DNA of 64,000 bases. Source: Shinisaurus crocodilurus. Taxonomy: Eukaryota; Chordata; Lepidosauria; Squamata; Shinisauridae. A model generated the notes under the pieces. It worked only from the letters and a program-made list of their open reading frames with translations. It was not told the origin of the DNA and did no database searches. The stretch is from contig CM037885.1 in assembly GCA_021292165.1 (NCBI GenBank), positions 4,087,042 to 4,151,041 on the forward strand. Direction: 5' to 3'. Below, in pieces: positions 46,196-59,700 of the stretch (its first letter is position 1; every line of letters begins with the position of its first letter). A program made the translations under genes and the position numbers.

Positions 46196-47383
46196 CTGAA
46201 AAGGAGAAGAAGATGGTCGGGGAAATTCGGCAGGGGGTGAGGGAGCAGGAGTTAAGCGCAATCCAGACGGCTCGGAGGTGGACGGGTTTGTTTTGTAGGA
46301 TGAAATATTTATCCAGAGTAGACCTGGCGGAGGTTTTAGATCTCACTTCAGAGCTGCTTCCTGTCGGCAGCATCAGGAATAATCGCCGCCGCAGGGCAAA
46401 GCGACGCAGAGAAGCGTTGGGGAGGATTTTACCGCAGCGGGAGCTCAGCACGGCAGAGTTTCCGCTTTCAAGGGAGAACCCCGCTTGGGAAAGTTTCATA
46501 TCCTCTCCCTGAGGCCAAGGGGAAGCCAATAAGGCACTTTCTGTAGCGGGCAGATCTCAGGAATGTGTGTCGCTATTAGCCGACGGCAGGACTCCACGCA
46601 ACTGGGCAAGTCGCCGTATTAAAATGGCAGAGAGAAAAAAAAATAGGTGAAGGGGCACGATCCTATGCAAGTTTAGACGGAAAAAAGGCCTACAACTCCC
46701 AGCATGCCCCAGCCAGCTATGCTGGCTGGGGCATGCAGGGAGTTGTAGGCCTTTTTTCTGACTAAACTTGCATAGGATTGCTCCTTTACTATGTTTATTA
46801 ACACATAAAAACATGCAGAGAACCCCACTGGATCAGACCACAGGCCTATTGAGTCCAGCATTCTGTCCCTACAATGATCAACCAGATGCCCCAACGGGAC
46901 GCCCGCAAGCGGGACGCAAAGGCAGTAGCACCCAGCCGCTCACGCTCCCCAGCAACTGGTCTAGAGTGGCATCCTGCCTCCGATACTGGAGGTGGCAGTA
47001 TATAGCCCTCATGACTAGTGGCCAGTGATGGCCTTATCCTCCGGGAATTTGTCAAACCCCCTTTTAAACTAGGCTGACAGGTACTACCCAGAGGACCTTT
47101 TCTTCTGCTCCAGATTATGGAATGGCCTGCTGGAGGAGATTCGTCAGCTCACCAGTCTTTTGGAATTTAAAAAAGCCATAAAGACTGATCTCTTCCGGCA
47201 GGCCTATCCGGCGGAATTTTAGGTTGCCTTTAAGATGTTTTTACGATGTTTTAATGATGTTTTAATGATGTTGTTTATGATGTTTTTAATATGTTTTAAG
47301 ATGTTTTAATAGTATGTATTGTGTATTTTATATTTTTGTTGTTCCCCGCCTCGATCTAGACGGAGAGGCGGGTAAGAAATAAA

Positions 47384-47425
<42 letters not shown>

Positions 47426-50400
47426 AGCTGTCCAAGTGACATGCTCCACCGGGGTTTCCATCATCCGAATCCATTTTACCACTATAGAAAGTAATCAAAT
47501 CAATAATGATTAAAAAAAATAATCCCCTCCGCAAGGAGAAAAAAAAATATTCAAAGGAAAGGAAATATAGGAGCACACTAAATCATATTATTTATAATTA
47601 ATTAAATTTATATCCTGCCTTTTTTTCCTGCAAGGAACCCAAGGCGGCTTACATGGTTCTCCTCCTCCTCCTCTCCATGTTATCCTCACAACAACCCTGT
47701 GAGGTAGGTTAGGCTGAGAGTCAGTGATTGGCCCCCAAAGTGACCCAGTGAGCTTCATGGCCGAGCGGGGACTAGAACCCGGGTCTCCCGAGTCCCAGTC
47801 CAACACTCTAACTGCTACGCCACACTGGCTATATTATGTTAAAATATAATTTTTCAAAAGCCAGTCCCAGCTTTTCTAATCTTACTGTGCTGGCTCACTA
47901 GTAAATAAGTAGCAGCGGGGAGCCAGCGTGGTGCAGTGGTGAGAGTGTTCGACTGGGACTGGGGAGACCCGGGTTCTAGTCCCCACTCGGGCCATGAAAC
48001 TCACTGGGTGACCTTGGGCCAGTCACGGACTCTCAGCCTGACCTACCCCACAGGGTTGCTCTGAGGATAAAAATGGAGAGGAAGATTATGTAAGCTGCGT
48101 TGGGTTCCTTGCAGGAAAAAAGGCAGGGTAGAAATATTATAAATAAAATAAATAAATTCAGGACCTAGTTTTCCTTTAAAAACAGCAACAACAAGCAGGC
48201 AAGGCACTGCGAGTAAAAGATGGCAGCTACCCAAGTCAGAAAGAGTCAGGGGCCTTCCGTTGTGGGTGGATCCTGCAACGCACTTGACACTGCAGGGTTG
48301 TGCCGTGTGCACAGAGCAGCCCTGCCTTTGCCAGGCACTCCGGCGGCTCCCACCACACCGACACACCTGGGGCGCACAGCGAGACATCACTTCTGACACC
48401 AGCCCGGCCCTGTCTTCTCTGGAAGCCCTCTTCCGCTAGCGACGCATGGCGAGCGGCTCGGCTGGCCGACTGGCCCCTCCCTCCGCACCCGAGGATTCGC
48501 TTTATTCACCTTTGAAATCCGGCCCCACATCAGAGGCATCCGTCGGCCTTGCAGGGCGCCCGGGCAACTGGAGGACGTCCAGCGCCGTGTTCTTATACTC
48601 GGGCTTGCTAGAAAGGGTTAAAATGACAAGAGAAGGCGGGGGGGGGGGGACGGGACAGAAAGGAAAAGATTAAAAGAGCAAACACGCCTGCAGAGATTGT
48701 TCCAGAACGGTAAGATTCACCCTTATAGGTGTCTAGCAGAGGCAGTTTCCCTAGAACGCCTGGACTGTGAGATTTAGAGGTGGCACTGGGACTTTAAAGT
48801 TTCTGGGAGGACAAGCAAAGCAATAGATCCCATGCTGGCTGGGAATGATGGGAATTGCACTCCAACACATCTGGAGGAGGCCAGGTTCGGAAAGGGCGAT
48901 GTGCAGGGTCGCGTTGTTTTTATTTATTTATTATATTTATGCCCCGCCTTTTTTCCTGCAAGGAAACCAAGGCGGCTTACATAATCCTCCTCCTCCTCTC
49001 CATTTTATCCTCCCAACAACCCTGTGAGGTAGGTCAGGCTGAGAGTCAGTGACTGGCCCAAAGTCACACAGTGAGTTTCATGGCTGAGCGGGGACTAGAA
49101 CCCGGATCTCCCGAGTCCCAGTCCCAACACTCTTCACCACTACGCCACACTGGCTCTAGTCTAACACCTGCTATGGCGAAGCAGCACCTGATCCGAGAGA
49201 CGCATGCCAAGCGCCCGCGAAGCAGCACCAGGGTTTGTGGGTGGGCACAATCCGAGAGAGCTGCGGCCAGGCATCCCCTCTGGCGCCCCAAAGGATCGTG
49301 GCGGGCGCCCGTCGGCTCTTGCAGCGTTGCCGCTGGGGGGCGGCCAAAGGCCGGCCCCGGAGGAGGCCGTGTGCGCGAAAAGCCCCGATTAGCAGCAACA
49401 CGAGGATGCGGAGAGGCCAAGGATTAAAATAACCATGCCCCCCCCCCCCATCAGAAAAAGAACGGCACTAAAGCGAAGGGGAATGCAAGCTGACACATCC
49501 AGCCACCTGCAGGCCGGAATCAGCAGAACAGCCGCCACCGCGGCAGAGGGCTATTGGCGCTTCATTGTCCAAGAACAAATGAGGATAGATTGAAATGGCA
49601 AACCCGCCCTCGTTAGCACACAAAAAAACCAGCCGGGTTGGTTTTTTTTTTTTTTTATTGTCAAGCCAGCAGAGTTGGAGCCAGTCCAAGTCAGACTCCC
49701 CCATCGACGTCTCCCCCCCCCCCGCCCCCAGGCGCCTGTCGTTGCAAGAGCGGGAGCAGAAACCAGCCGGGGGCAATCCTGGTCCCAGGCTTGGGGCTTC
49801 GTCTGAGCCCCCGGAGGAGCCTGTCTGGAAAGCAAGCGACACGTGAAAGGAGGAAGAGAAGCGTCGCCTTTCTGCGGCCGGGCAGTCGACGCGGCCGTCC
49901 AAGCCTGTCTGGGGGACCGGGCTCTCAGGATGGCTGCCACTCGGTCAAAGAAGCCGCCCTCGATCAGCATAAGGGCGTCAGTCAATTTATTGATTAATGC
50001 TATAGAAGAAGTTCGCTGATGGGTAAAATCAAAAGTTCTGAAGCAAGAAGCCGGTTTTGGTTCTAGATCAGGAGTGCAGAACCTCTTTCAGCCCGAGGGC
50101 CAAATGCCATTTCAGCTAAGCTCTCGGGGGGGGGGGCGCATTCCCGTGGTGGGCAGGGCCAGAGGCAAAAGGGGGTGGAGCCAGAGGCAAAAGGGGGGTG
50201 GGGCCAGAAATACCAGCAGATTTTAGCCAGTGGAGGAGGCTGGTGACTCCTAATCCATTGCAGCTTTCATTTGGAGCTTTGTAGGAGCTACCCGTGGTGC
50301 TCCATGGTGTGGGAACCCATTTTTGGGGGGGTGGGGTTCAGCACCATGGATAGCTCCACTAAAGCTGCAAATAAAACCTGCACTGGATTAGGCGCCCCAC

Positions 50401-51442
50401 CGAAATAAGGAGTCACCACCAGCCTCCCGATTTTAGCTTAACGCTCGCATTTCCACCTTCCTTTTAGGTGTTGCAGGGAAAACACCAAATGCTTGGCGGG
50501 TGGGGGGAAGGGGGCAGCGTCTTCTGGGCCAGGCAGCCGGACTGGGTGTCCGGGTGGGCCAAATCTGGCCCCCAGAGCTGAGGTTCTGCACCCTGTTTCA
50601 GATGCGGGGTTGCCGCAGGCAGCGTCTCCCACCTGCAGCAGGAGAGGGCGGGGTGTGTGTGTGTCTCTTCTAGGATGGAGCTACTCGCTGTCTGCAAGTT
50701 TCATAAGGACTCCAAAGGATTTGTTTTAAAGAGTCTGCTGCCCAATTAGTCTGGGGCAGCTTTTAGTCGATTAAAAGTTTTTGCAAACGCTGACCAATTA
50801 GTCAATTAGCGGCTGCAGCCCTCCTTCCAGGTCAAAGCACAGGCCTGGGGGAGGGGGGCGCTTCAGCCCCAGTGCCTCTCGATCCTATAAAACCGCACCG
50901 CCTGGCAGGGCAGCTAGATCAGAAAAGGCAAGCGATCTCGTGGTGGGGGCACTTGTGAACTCCGCTTCACTCCCTGCAGCTCAGAGCGGCAGCGTAGATT
51001 TTTATCGTCACGACGACCTTGTGAGGGAGGTTAGGCTGAGAGACAGTGACCGGCCGGAGTGAAAGCAAAGCGCTTCACCAACTTAAAATGGTACAGCTGA
51101 AGTGTTGCTGCTGCTTAAAATGGAGCCAAAAGTTCCCCATGGAGAGAGGTCTTTTCTCAAGTGTGCGAGAGAGAGAGAGAGAGACAGTGAGTGAGACAGA
51201 AAGAGTCAGTGAGTAAGAGAGACAGTGAGAGAGAGACCGTGAGAGTCAGTGAAAGAGACAGAGAGTCAGTGAGCAAGAGACAGTGAAAAGGGGTCAGTGA
51301 GAGAGGCAGAGGGTGAGAGAGAGTCAGTGAGAGTGGACGGGAAAGAGAGAGATTCCCCAACACCACTCTGTGCATCTTTTTTTGCTGCTACCACCAATTT
51401 CCACTCCTGGCCGCCATTTCTGCCTCCACCCCCCCCCCGCGA

Positions 51443-51481
<39 letters not shown>

Positions 51482-53430
51482 CCTCCGGAAGCTTACATCA
51501 CCATGTACCCTTCCCCAAACCAGATGTGCTCCAGATAAGTTGGACTGCAAGTCCCATCAGCTGCGGCCCACAGTGGCCAATGCTGCGCTGGCCGGGAATG
51601 ATGGGGAGCTGCCGTCCCGCACATCTAGAGGGCACCAGGGTGGGGGAGGGGGCTTCTAGGGGGCAAAAAAAAATAAACGAATGAAACAGCAGCCAACTTC
51701 CAGGAGGAGCAGAGCTGCCAGTAGGTCCAGCTGTCTCCTCGGGCCCCCCCTCCTGCCAAAACTGCCAAAGTCACGCGGACGGAATGTGGAGGGCCCACTT
51801 CAGCTCCGCACTGTTTTGCTGTTACTTTCAGCACAGATCCCCGGAGGCCGAATCCTGTCCCTCCCGCCCCCACCTCTGCGGACCTCAACAGGCCAAGAAA
51901 TAATCCCATGGTGCACCCCCCCCTTTTTTCGCAAAGTGGGGAGGGGGGAGAGGAGAGGGAAGCAAGCAAGCAAGCAAGCAAGTTCCCATTGCAGGGAGGC
52001 TGCAAGAAAGTTAATTAGCCTCTAATTACAGCACTAATTAACTAAAATACTAATCACCCTGACAAATCATACATTAGTATCGGCAATTGCTTACAGGATT
52101 AGCATAATAATGCTTCCCTTCGCTTTATCGGGAGGGAGAGGGGAGAGCAGTCATTAATAACCATCTGCGGTAGCCATTCATATATTCCTTTTATCTGTTT
52201 GGAAGGGGGGGGGAGACGACACAGAGGCGATGTGGTCGCTTTTAAGTAGGTTTTAAATGTTCCAGGTGGGTGAGGAGGGTCTTGAATTGAGGAGCACCAC
52301 ACCAGGACTACAGTGGTCAGGAGGAACCCCTGGTGAGACCACTTCCCCGGTGGGACTGTACCACCTGAGACCGCAGAGTGGGGCAAATCACCGGTTTGAG
52401 TGCTCTCCTATATTTGAAAAAGGGGAGGGGGGAAAGAGAGAAGCCCCCCTGAACACAGGAAGCTGGCGTGTCAGGGAGAAAACTAGCAAGCTACCCATAT
52501 GGGAAAATGCCCTGGCACACTAGGTTTCTGCATCCAGGGAGGGTTTCCCCCGCCCCACTACTTGAGAGAGCAAGGCTACCCCTTCACAAAGGCTAACACG
52601 CCGGTTCAGAGCAGGCAAACCCTCACATGACAGGGAGTGTTGGGTGGTGGAAATTCTGTTGCTACTTTACATAGCATAAGGTGCTGGTTTTAACCTATAA
52701 AGCCTTACACGGCTTGGGACCACAATACTTGACAGAGCGCCTCTCCCAACCGCAATCTACCCAGACACTGCGCTCAACATCTGGGGCCTTCCTCTGACTG
52801 CCACCTCTGAGGGAGGCTCGGAGGGCAGCAACAAGGGGAGGGCCTTCTCGGTGGTAGCCCCCCGACTGTGGAATGATCTCCCCACTGAGGCCTGCCTGGC
52901 GCCAACTCTGTTCTTCTTTCGGCACTAGGTTAAGACAGCCCTTTGTGCCGAGGCATTAAAAGACATCCAAGGATATTCCATGGCTTGATGCGGGTGGCCG
53001 TGCAAGGTGTTTTTAACAGGTTGGCTCGGTATCAAATATTGTTTTAGTTGTTGAATTGTTTTTAAATTTTGTATTTAGGGGGCGGGAAATTATGGTGTTT
53101 TATTGTATATGGTCCTGTTTTAGGAACTTTTGTAAACGGCCCAATATAGAAATGAAATAATTAATTAATAATTAAGAAATGAAAGAAGTAATTTTATTTA
53201 TTTATTTATTTATTATATTTATACCCCGCCTTTTTTCCTGCAAGGAACCCGAGGCGGCTTACATAATCCTCCTCCTCCTCTCCATGTTATCATCACAACA
53301 ACCCTGTGAGGTAGGTCAGGCTGAGAGTCAGTGACTGGGCCAAAGTCACCCAGTGAGTTTCATGGCCGAGCGGGGACTAGAACCCGGATCTCACAAGTCC
53401 CAGTCCAACACTCTAACCACTATGCCACAC

Positions 53431-53476
<46 letters not shown>

Positions 53477-54400
53477 AAAGCAGCCTGGAGGGATTTATCA
53501 ATGTAACACACAACCTGCACACGGTTTTTTGCTGCCACCACCGATTTCCACTCCTGGCCACCATTTCTGCCCCCTCCCCCATGCACACGCACACGCGCGC
53601 AGTCCTCCTCCAGAATATTACATCATCACTTGAGCACCCTTCCCTGGCTGGTGCCTTCCAGATGTGTTGGGACTGCAACACCTATTTTCCCCAGCCAGAC
53701 CGGCCTGCTGCAGTTCCTTGTTCATCTGAATGCCAGCCCCGCATGGTGGAAAGAGATACAACCAACCGGAGCTTTCCGTCTGCTGAAAAAGGCAGGGGTC
53801 CTTTTTCTGTGGCGATGTGCCTCGCCCTCACCACACGGGGGGGGGGGGGCGCATTTCTCTGAACCCCAGAGAGGAATGTAGAGGAATCCCCCCCACTTTC
53901 TAGCAAGCGCTCCCTGTTAAAAACAACAACAAAGAAACTGTAAAGTCAGACGGGGATTCCACCACCGTACCACAGAAAGGTCCACACTCAAGATACTTTA
54001 AATACATAAGCCAAGGAATCCTACCCACCCACCCCTGGATTTACACTGACGACTCACAAAGTTTGCAGAATTCTTCTGTTTTTGCTGCCGGCAGGGAGCT
54101 ACGCAGGGCGTTGGCCCTTCCTGCACTCACACACACATGCACACACACACTCCTCTCTCTCTCTCTCTCTCTGACCCCTGGAAATCTTATTCAGCAACCC
54201 CACTGGTTCCCAAGAAGTCAGCCAGCATTGCCTACACACTTTGACATGCATCTCGGCGGCACCCATAAGGTCTAGGAACTTAACTTTCCCCCCTTAAATT
54301 AAAGCTGAGAGTCCCAGGAAGTTGGATTCTGTGCCTGCTACAACATTCTGTGCTCCTGCAGAAGAATGGCATGCTACACACACGCAGTCAGCTTGTGGCG

Positions 54401-54447
<47 letters not shown>

Positions 54448-56749
54448 CCTGCATAAGACACCCTCAGTGGGGGGCCGTGGAACAACAGCATCCGCGGCAG
54501 GCCCCTGGCAGGCACATGGCCTCGGCCGGTGCCCAACCATGCCGGGCCCGCATGCCGCACACACAGCCCCAGCCATTTCCTGCGACATTACGAGCGATCG
54601 GAAGAGATGCCCCGTGAGCACTGCCTGCAAAGGGAAGGGACGTCTCACCTGAGGATGTAGTTCACCCAGACCATGTTCTTCTCGCTGGGGTTCTTGACGT
54701 TGACTGAGATGGTGGCGCAGGACTGGACCCACACAAAGCCCCCGTTCTTCTGCAGCCAGCGGTAATACCGGGTCACCACCTGCCCCTTGTTTAGCACTAC
54801 GGGGGGGGGGCAGGTCAGGGAGGAGGGACAACAGGCGTTAACAATGGTTTGAACACACACACACACGACTGTCTCTGCTCAAATTGCTTAGGGCCACAGA
54901 ATCAAATGGTGATGAGCTTTGTGGACGTTCAGAGGACCAGTTTTATACAATCAGCCAAATCAAGTGGTAAAGCGCTTCCTGGACTGTACTACTTTAAACT
55001 ACCCGAGGGGGGGGGATGTTTAAATGGCCCCCATTTAAACAACAACAAAACTCCCTGCATTTAACAAACTTGGCGTGTAAGGGTGAAGTTTCCACTGAGC
55101 CATCTACAAGGAGTTTCTTTTGTGGTATATATTTGTCTGGTTACATTTCTCTCTCTCTCTCTCTCTCTCTCTCCCAAAGGTGTTTCTTTTCATGCAGGGG
55201 AGCATTCAGACTTGCTCCCTCCCCCGGGAGCTGGGCTTGGATACATTCTCGAGAGAGGCCTATCACCAGCTTTCGTCTATAATAGCTCAAATGGAGCCTC
55301 TGTAGACAGGAGAAGTAAACCAGAATGCTGGAGACACACAAGTGGTGGCCGGGTTGGGGGGACTGTTGACTTCACACCCTCCTTGCGGGCTTTATTGAGG
55401 CCACCTGGCTGGCAATGTATGAAAACAGGGTGACTTTTTTTTACTAGACGGACCTAGCAAATGTGCTTTGGACACTGTAAAAAGACTATAAAATCTTTAT
55501 CATCCTCATCATGAGGACAACATACAGTCCAGATGGCTTTGCCGGATTCCCTCCACGTCCTCGCCGTGAATGAACCGGTAACAGCTTTTGCCAACAAGCT
55601 CGGAGGGGGACAAGTCCATATAATCGCTGATCCTGAAAAAGAGGAGGGGGAGGCAGATTACAGAGGGGCCAGGTAAGAGACAAGCAAAGAGACAGGTAAA
55701 AGACAGGTAAAGGTGACTGAGAGCTCAAGAAGCCCCCTTCCCCAACCTGGTAATCAAAGCAGAACCAGGACAGTGGCTCAAAGGCACTTCTGTTGGTGCC
55801 AGCTTTTAACAGAGTTGCACACCTTTTCATTGCATTTTCTGTTCCCGGTTTTAAATGCATGTTTTTACTGCTGCTTTACTTTCTTTTGTTTTCTGATGGT
55901 TATACCTTGCCTTGTTATGTATTTTGACTACCTTGCAAGCTGCCTCAAACATTTAGATTGGGAGAAACAATACAAGTATTTTAAATTCTTTTTTAAAAAG
56001 CAATCAATAATAAATATACACCAGTGAACAAAGGGCATCTTACAGAACTCGGGGCCCTACACAACCTTGTGTAGGAGAACTACCTGGTGGATTATGCCCC
56101 ATGCCAATCAAACACACACGCAGCATATTTCTGAGAAAGATTAATTACTTATTTAAAAATATACTGTTGCTTCATAGGAACGTCAAAATAATACTATCTA
56201 CATACATCATCCGACAATACAAAACCAAAAAGAAAACAGCAAAAAACCAACACAGCAATGCAATTCCATATAAAGGCCAGGAAAAAAAGCAGCAGTTAAT
56301 TTCCAAAGGCCCACACCAAAACAAAGCAAAACAAACGTTTTGCCCAATTTCCAAAAAGTTAGCAGGGAGGAGCTCTCTTGGTAGAAAGTTCCACAGCATT
56401 GGGGCCACTACAGAAAAGACCCTGCTCCTAGTGGAACTCAGGGCCGGTGCTACCATTAGGCCAACTAGGCAGCTGCCTAGGGCGCAGGGCTAAAGGGGGC
56501 ACCAGAAAGGGGGCACCAGAAATAGGGAGGGAGGGCTCAAGTGGGAAGGGGGGGGGGCGCTAAATATCTGATCTTGCCTAGGGCACCAAACTGCCTTGCA
56601 CCGGCCCTGGTGGAACTGAACCTAACTAGCCTCTTCATAGGATGGAATTCAGAAGATCTCAACAAGTGCTGTGTGTATGTGCCTGACTTCCATCTCAGGC
56701 ATGACGTTTTTCAGCTGGCCCTGCAAGTATGCACACAGGGACACACACA

Positions 56750-56787
<38 letters not shown>

Positions 56788-59700
56788 CCAACCCCCAAGT
56801 CGGGCAACTGGCCGGCCGGACCACCCCTGCAACCCACCTGCTCTCACAGTACACAATCTGCAAGTCCATGTTGACGCGGAAGACGAACATGTGGCACTCT
56901 ATGCGCACCTCGCTGAGGGTGGAAGGGGGCAAGGTGTGGGCCAGCGCCACCAGCCCCATCACGCGGCCCAGCACCGAGTGGGTGTGGGAGAAGGACGGCA
57001 GTCGCGGGCGGAGGCGGCCCGTCACGTGGATCACCTGCGGAGCGGGAGAAAGAGCACGAGGAACTGAGCCCGGGCGGGGGACCGGTGGGAGGCGCTCCGG
57101 CTCCTCTTTTCCCTCGGTGACGACGGGACCAGGGCCGGATTAACATAGGGGCGATTGGAGCGGCCGCTCCAGGCCCAAAGCAGACAATAGGCCCACAATA
57201 TAGGGACACGCGGCACGATTTGAGTTAGCTCTGATCGTTATCATTCAGCATAATTAATGATTTTTTCAAGATTAGAAAGGTGTTCTAAGCACATCTGCAT
57301 TACAGGCTTGAGGCAAGACCTAGCAAGAACTGTTGTTCTCAAATTAGCATTTCGGTAGGTTTTTGCATTTCAATCACTGTTACTACATTTCTTTGAAGCA
57401 CATGGGGGCTTGCTAGGGTCTGTAATATTCAGATTTAGAAGGGACCTCTCTCTCCAGCCTCGAGCAAAAGATCTTTCTGATTCGCAGCTCAATTGTTCAA
57501 ATGCTAGTTTAACAAAAAAACAAAAACGAAAACGAAACAAAGCAACAAGAACAACACAATTATTCTTGGTCAAGCAAAGCTTCCTGGCTTTTTGTTGTGG
57601 CTGCTTTTTCTTTTTTAATAAAAAAAATTGGGGGAAATTGGGGAGACCCTTACTGATGAGCTGCAGGAGTTTTTGAGTTTTGGCACTTTAATGGTAATTA
57701 AAATATTTAATTTGTTTTAATATAAAATTGCGTCTTCATTTTATTTATTTCCATAAAAAGGCCCACCAAAATCCTCAGCACCAGGCCCATAATGCTCTTA
57801 ATCCGGCCCTGGACGGGACGGGCTTGGGATGAGGAAATCCTTCATGGAGGTGTGAGGGAACCTTACCAGGAAAAAGGCCAAAGCGTTGGGGGGTGGGTGG
57901 GTGTCTTTTTAGCTTAGGGGGGGGGAAAAAGACAATTAATTGGTGGTGGGGGAACGTGATACGGGGTTTATCAAAGTATGTGTGGCATGGAGAAAAAGAA
58001 AACATTCTCTCTCCCTCCCATAATTCTAGGCCTCAGGATGAAGTAAGATTTGTCTTAGATTAGGGGCCCGACGAGAGAGCATAGTTACGCCTTGCATAAT
58101 TAACATATGGAATTCGCTGCCACAAGATGTCACGAGGGCCACTAACTTAGAGGGCTTTAAAAAGGGGATTAGATATATTCATGGAGGGCAGGTCTTTCAA
58201 GTTGCGATTAGGTCACAGGATAGAGCAGTGTTCTCCAACCTTGGGTCCCCAGATGTTTTTGGCCTACAACTCCCAGCTACGCTGGCTGGGGTATGCTGGG
58301 AGTTGTAGGCCAAAAAACATCTGGGGACCCAAGGTTGGAGAACACTGGGATAGAGACTCCAAGTTCAGAGGAAGTCTACCTCTGAACACCAGATGCTGGA
58401 GACAGATAAGAGGGGAGGGGCTGTTGCCTTATTTATTTTCATTTATTTATTATATTTGTTAATCGCCCATCTGGCCGGTCACCCGGCCACCCTGGGCCAC
58501 CTTCAGGCTTTGCTTGTGAGCTTCTCGAAGAATCCAGCGGGTTGCTGTTGGAAGCAGAATGCGGGACTAGATGGACCCTGGGTCTGAGCTGCCAAGCTGG
58601 GCAGGGCCGGGCGATATGCGGACACCCTTGTTCTCTCTGGCTTTCCCTGTATACCAGGGGTGTTGAACCTCAGGCTGCGGGCCGAATCTGGCCCACTTAG
58701 GGGCTTCCCAGAAGGCCACGCTCCCATCCTCTAATCATTGGGTAGTTTCACAGCTTTTGCATGCTGCATTCTACAAGGTTAAAATGCCTCTCAGTTACAG
58801 ACAGTAACAGCGTTAAGCAACAGAAAGCTGGTATTTTTGGTATTTTCAGCACCGCCCCTTTTGCCTTTGGCGCCGCCCACCCCTGGAATGTGGCCCCCGA
58901 GCGCTTCTCTGAAACTGAATTCGGCCCTTAGGCTGGAAGAGATTCAACACCCCCGATGTACCTACCTACCTACCTACCCATCCATCCACGTTTTTTAAAA
59001 GGGAAAAAGTCCTATTGTTTTGTGCAAATGTAACCCAGATTCGGCATCAAGAAAACAGAGATTCTGCAACCTGCAAAGATGACGCAATTTTTTATCGTTT
59101 ATTGCATCCTGTGGGATTTTATTCTTGTGTACTGCATTCTGCTGTGCGGATACATGGGGGCGGGGGGTTGGGCCGTGGAGGGCATCGGAAGCTCCAACCC
59201 CATTTACTAGACATTCTGCTTTGGAGAGTTCACTACAGCTTGTCCAGATAAGGCCAAGCCTATCCCGGTAACCTTAAGGACTAGTGACTTGCATCTTCAT
59301 CGTTGTTTTTAATTTGATTCTGTACTGGGCCACAGGGCCGGCGCTACCGCTAGGCCAACTAGGCGGTTGCCTAGGGCGCGCGGCCGAAGAGGGCGCGCGG
59401 CCGAAGGGATCGTGGAGGCGGCAGCGGGGTGGCGCGGGGCCGGCGGGCTGGAGGGCGCTCCAATGGGCAGGCGCCGCGTCGGGCTGGAGGCGACGCGGAA
59501 GGAGGTCAGCGGACCGCACAGCACGAGCAGCGATCGAGCGAGCGAGCAGAGCTCGATCCTGATCCGTGGAGGCCGGCAGCGGCGGGAGAGCCAGCAGCTG
59601 CCAGACGCCCTCGACGGCATCCCTCCAGCGCGGGTGCGTTCACGGCTCCGCTCCCGGATCGCTCGGCGTGGGGTGGGGGCCTCCCGCCTCGCTCGCGGCT

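Noticed and set aside
44952..46529. The 525-codon minus-strand frame as one complete protein
   Set aside because: Its 5' part before 46195 is intron, and after about 45370 it runs in the wrong frame. The real C-terminus is in the adjacent frame.
47917..48157. A functional tRNA gene from the box A and box B-like sequences
   Set aside because: The sequence continues into a SINE body with an A-rich tail, and the cloverleaf cannot close. It is a tRNA-derived SINE.
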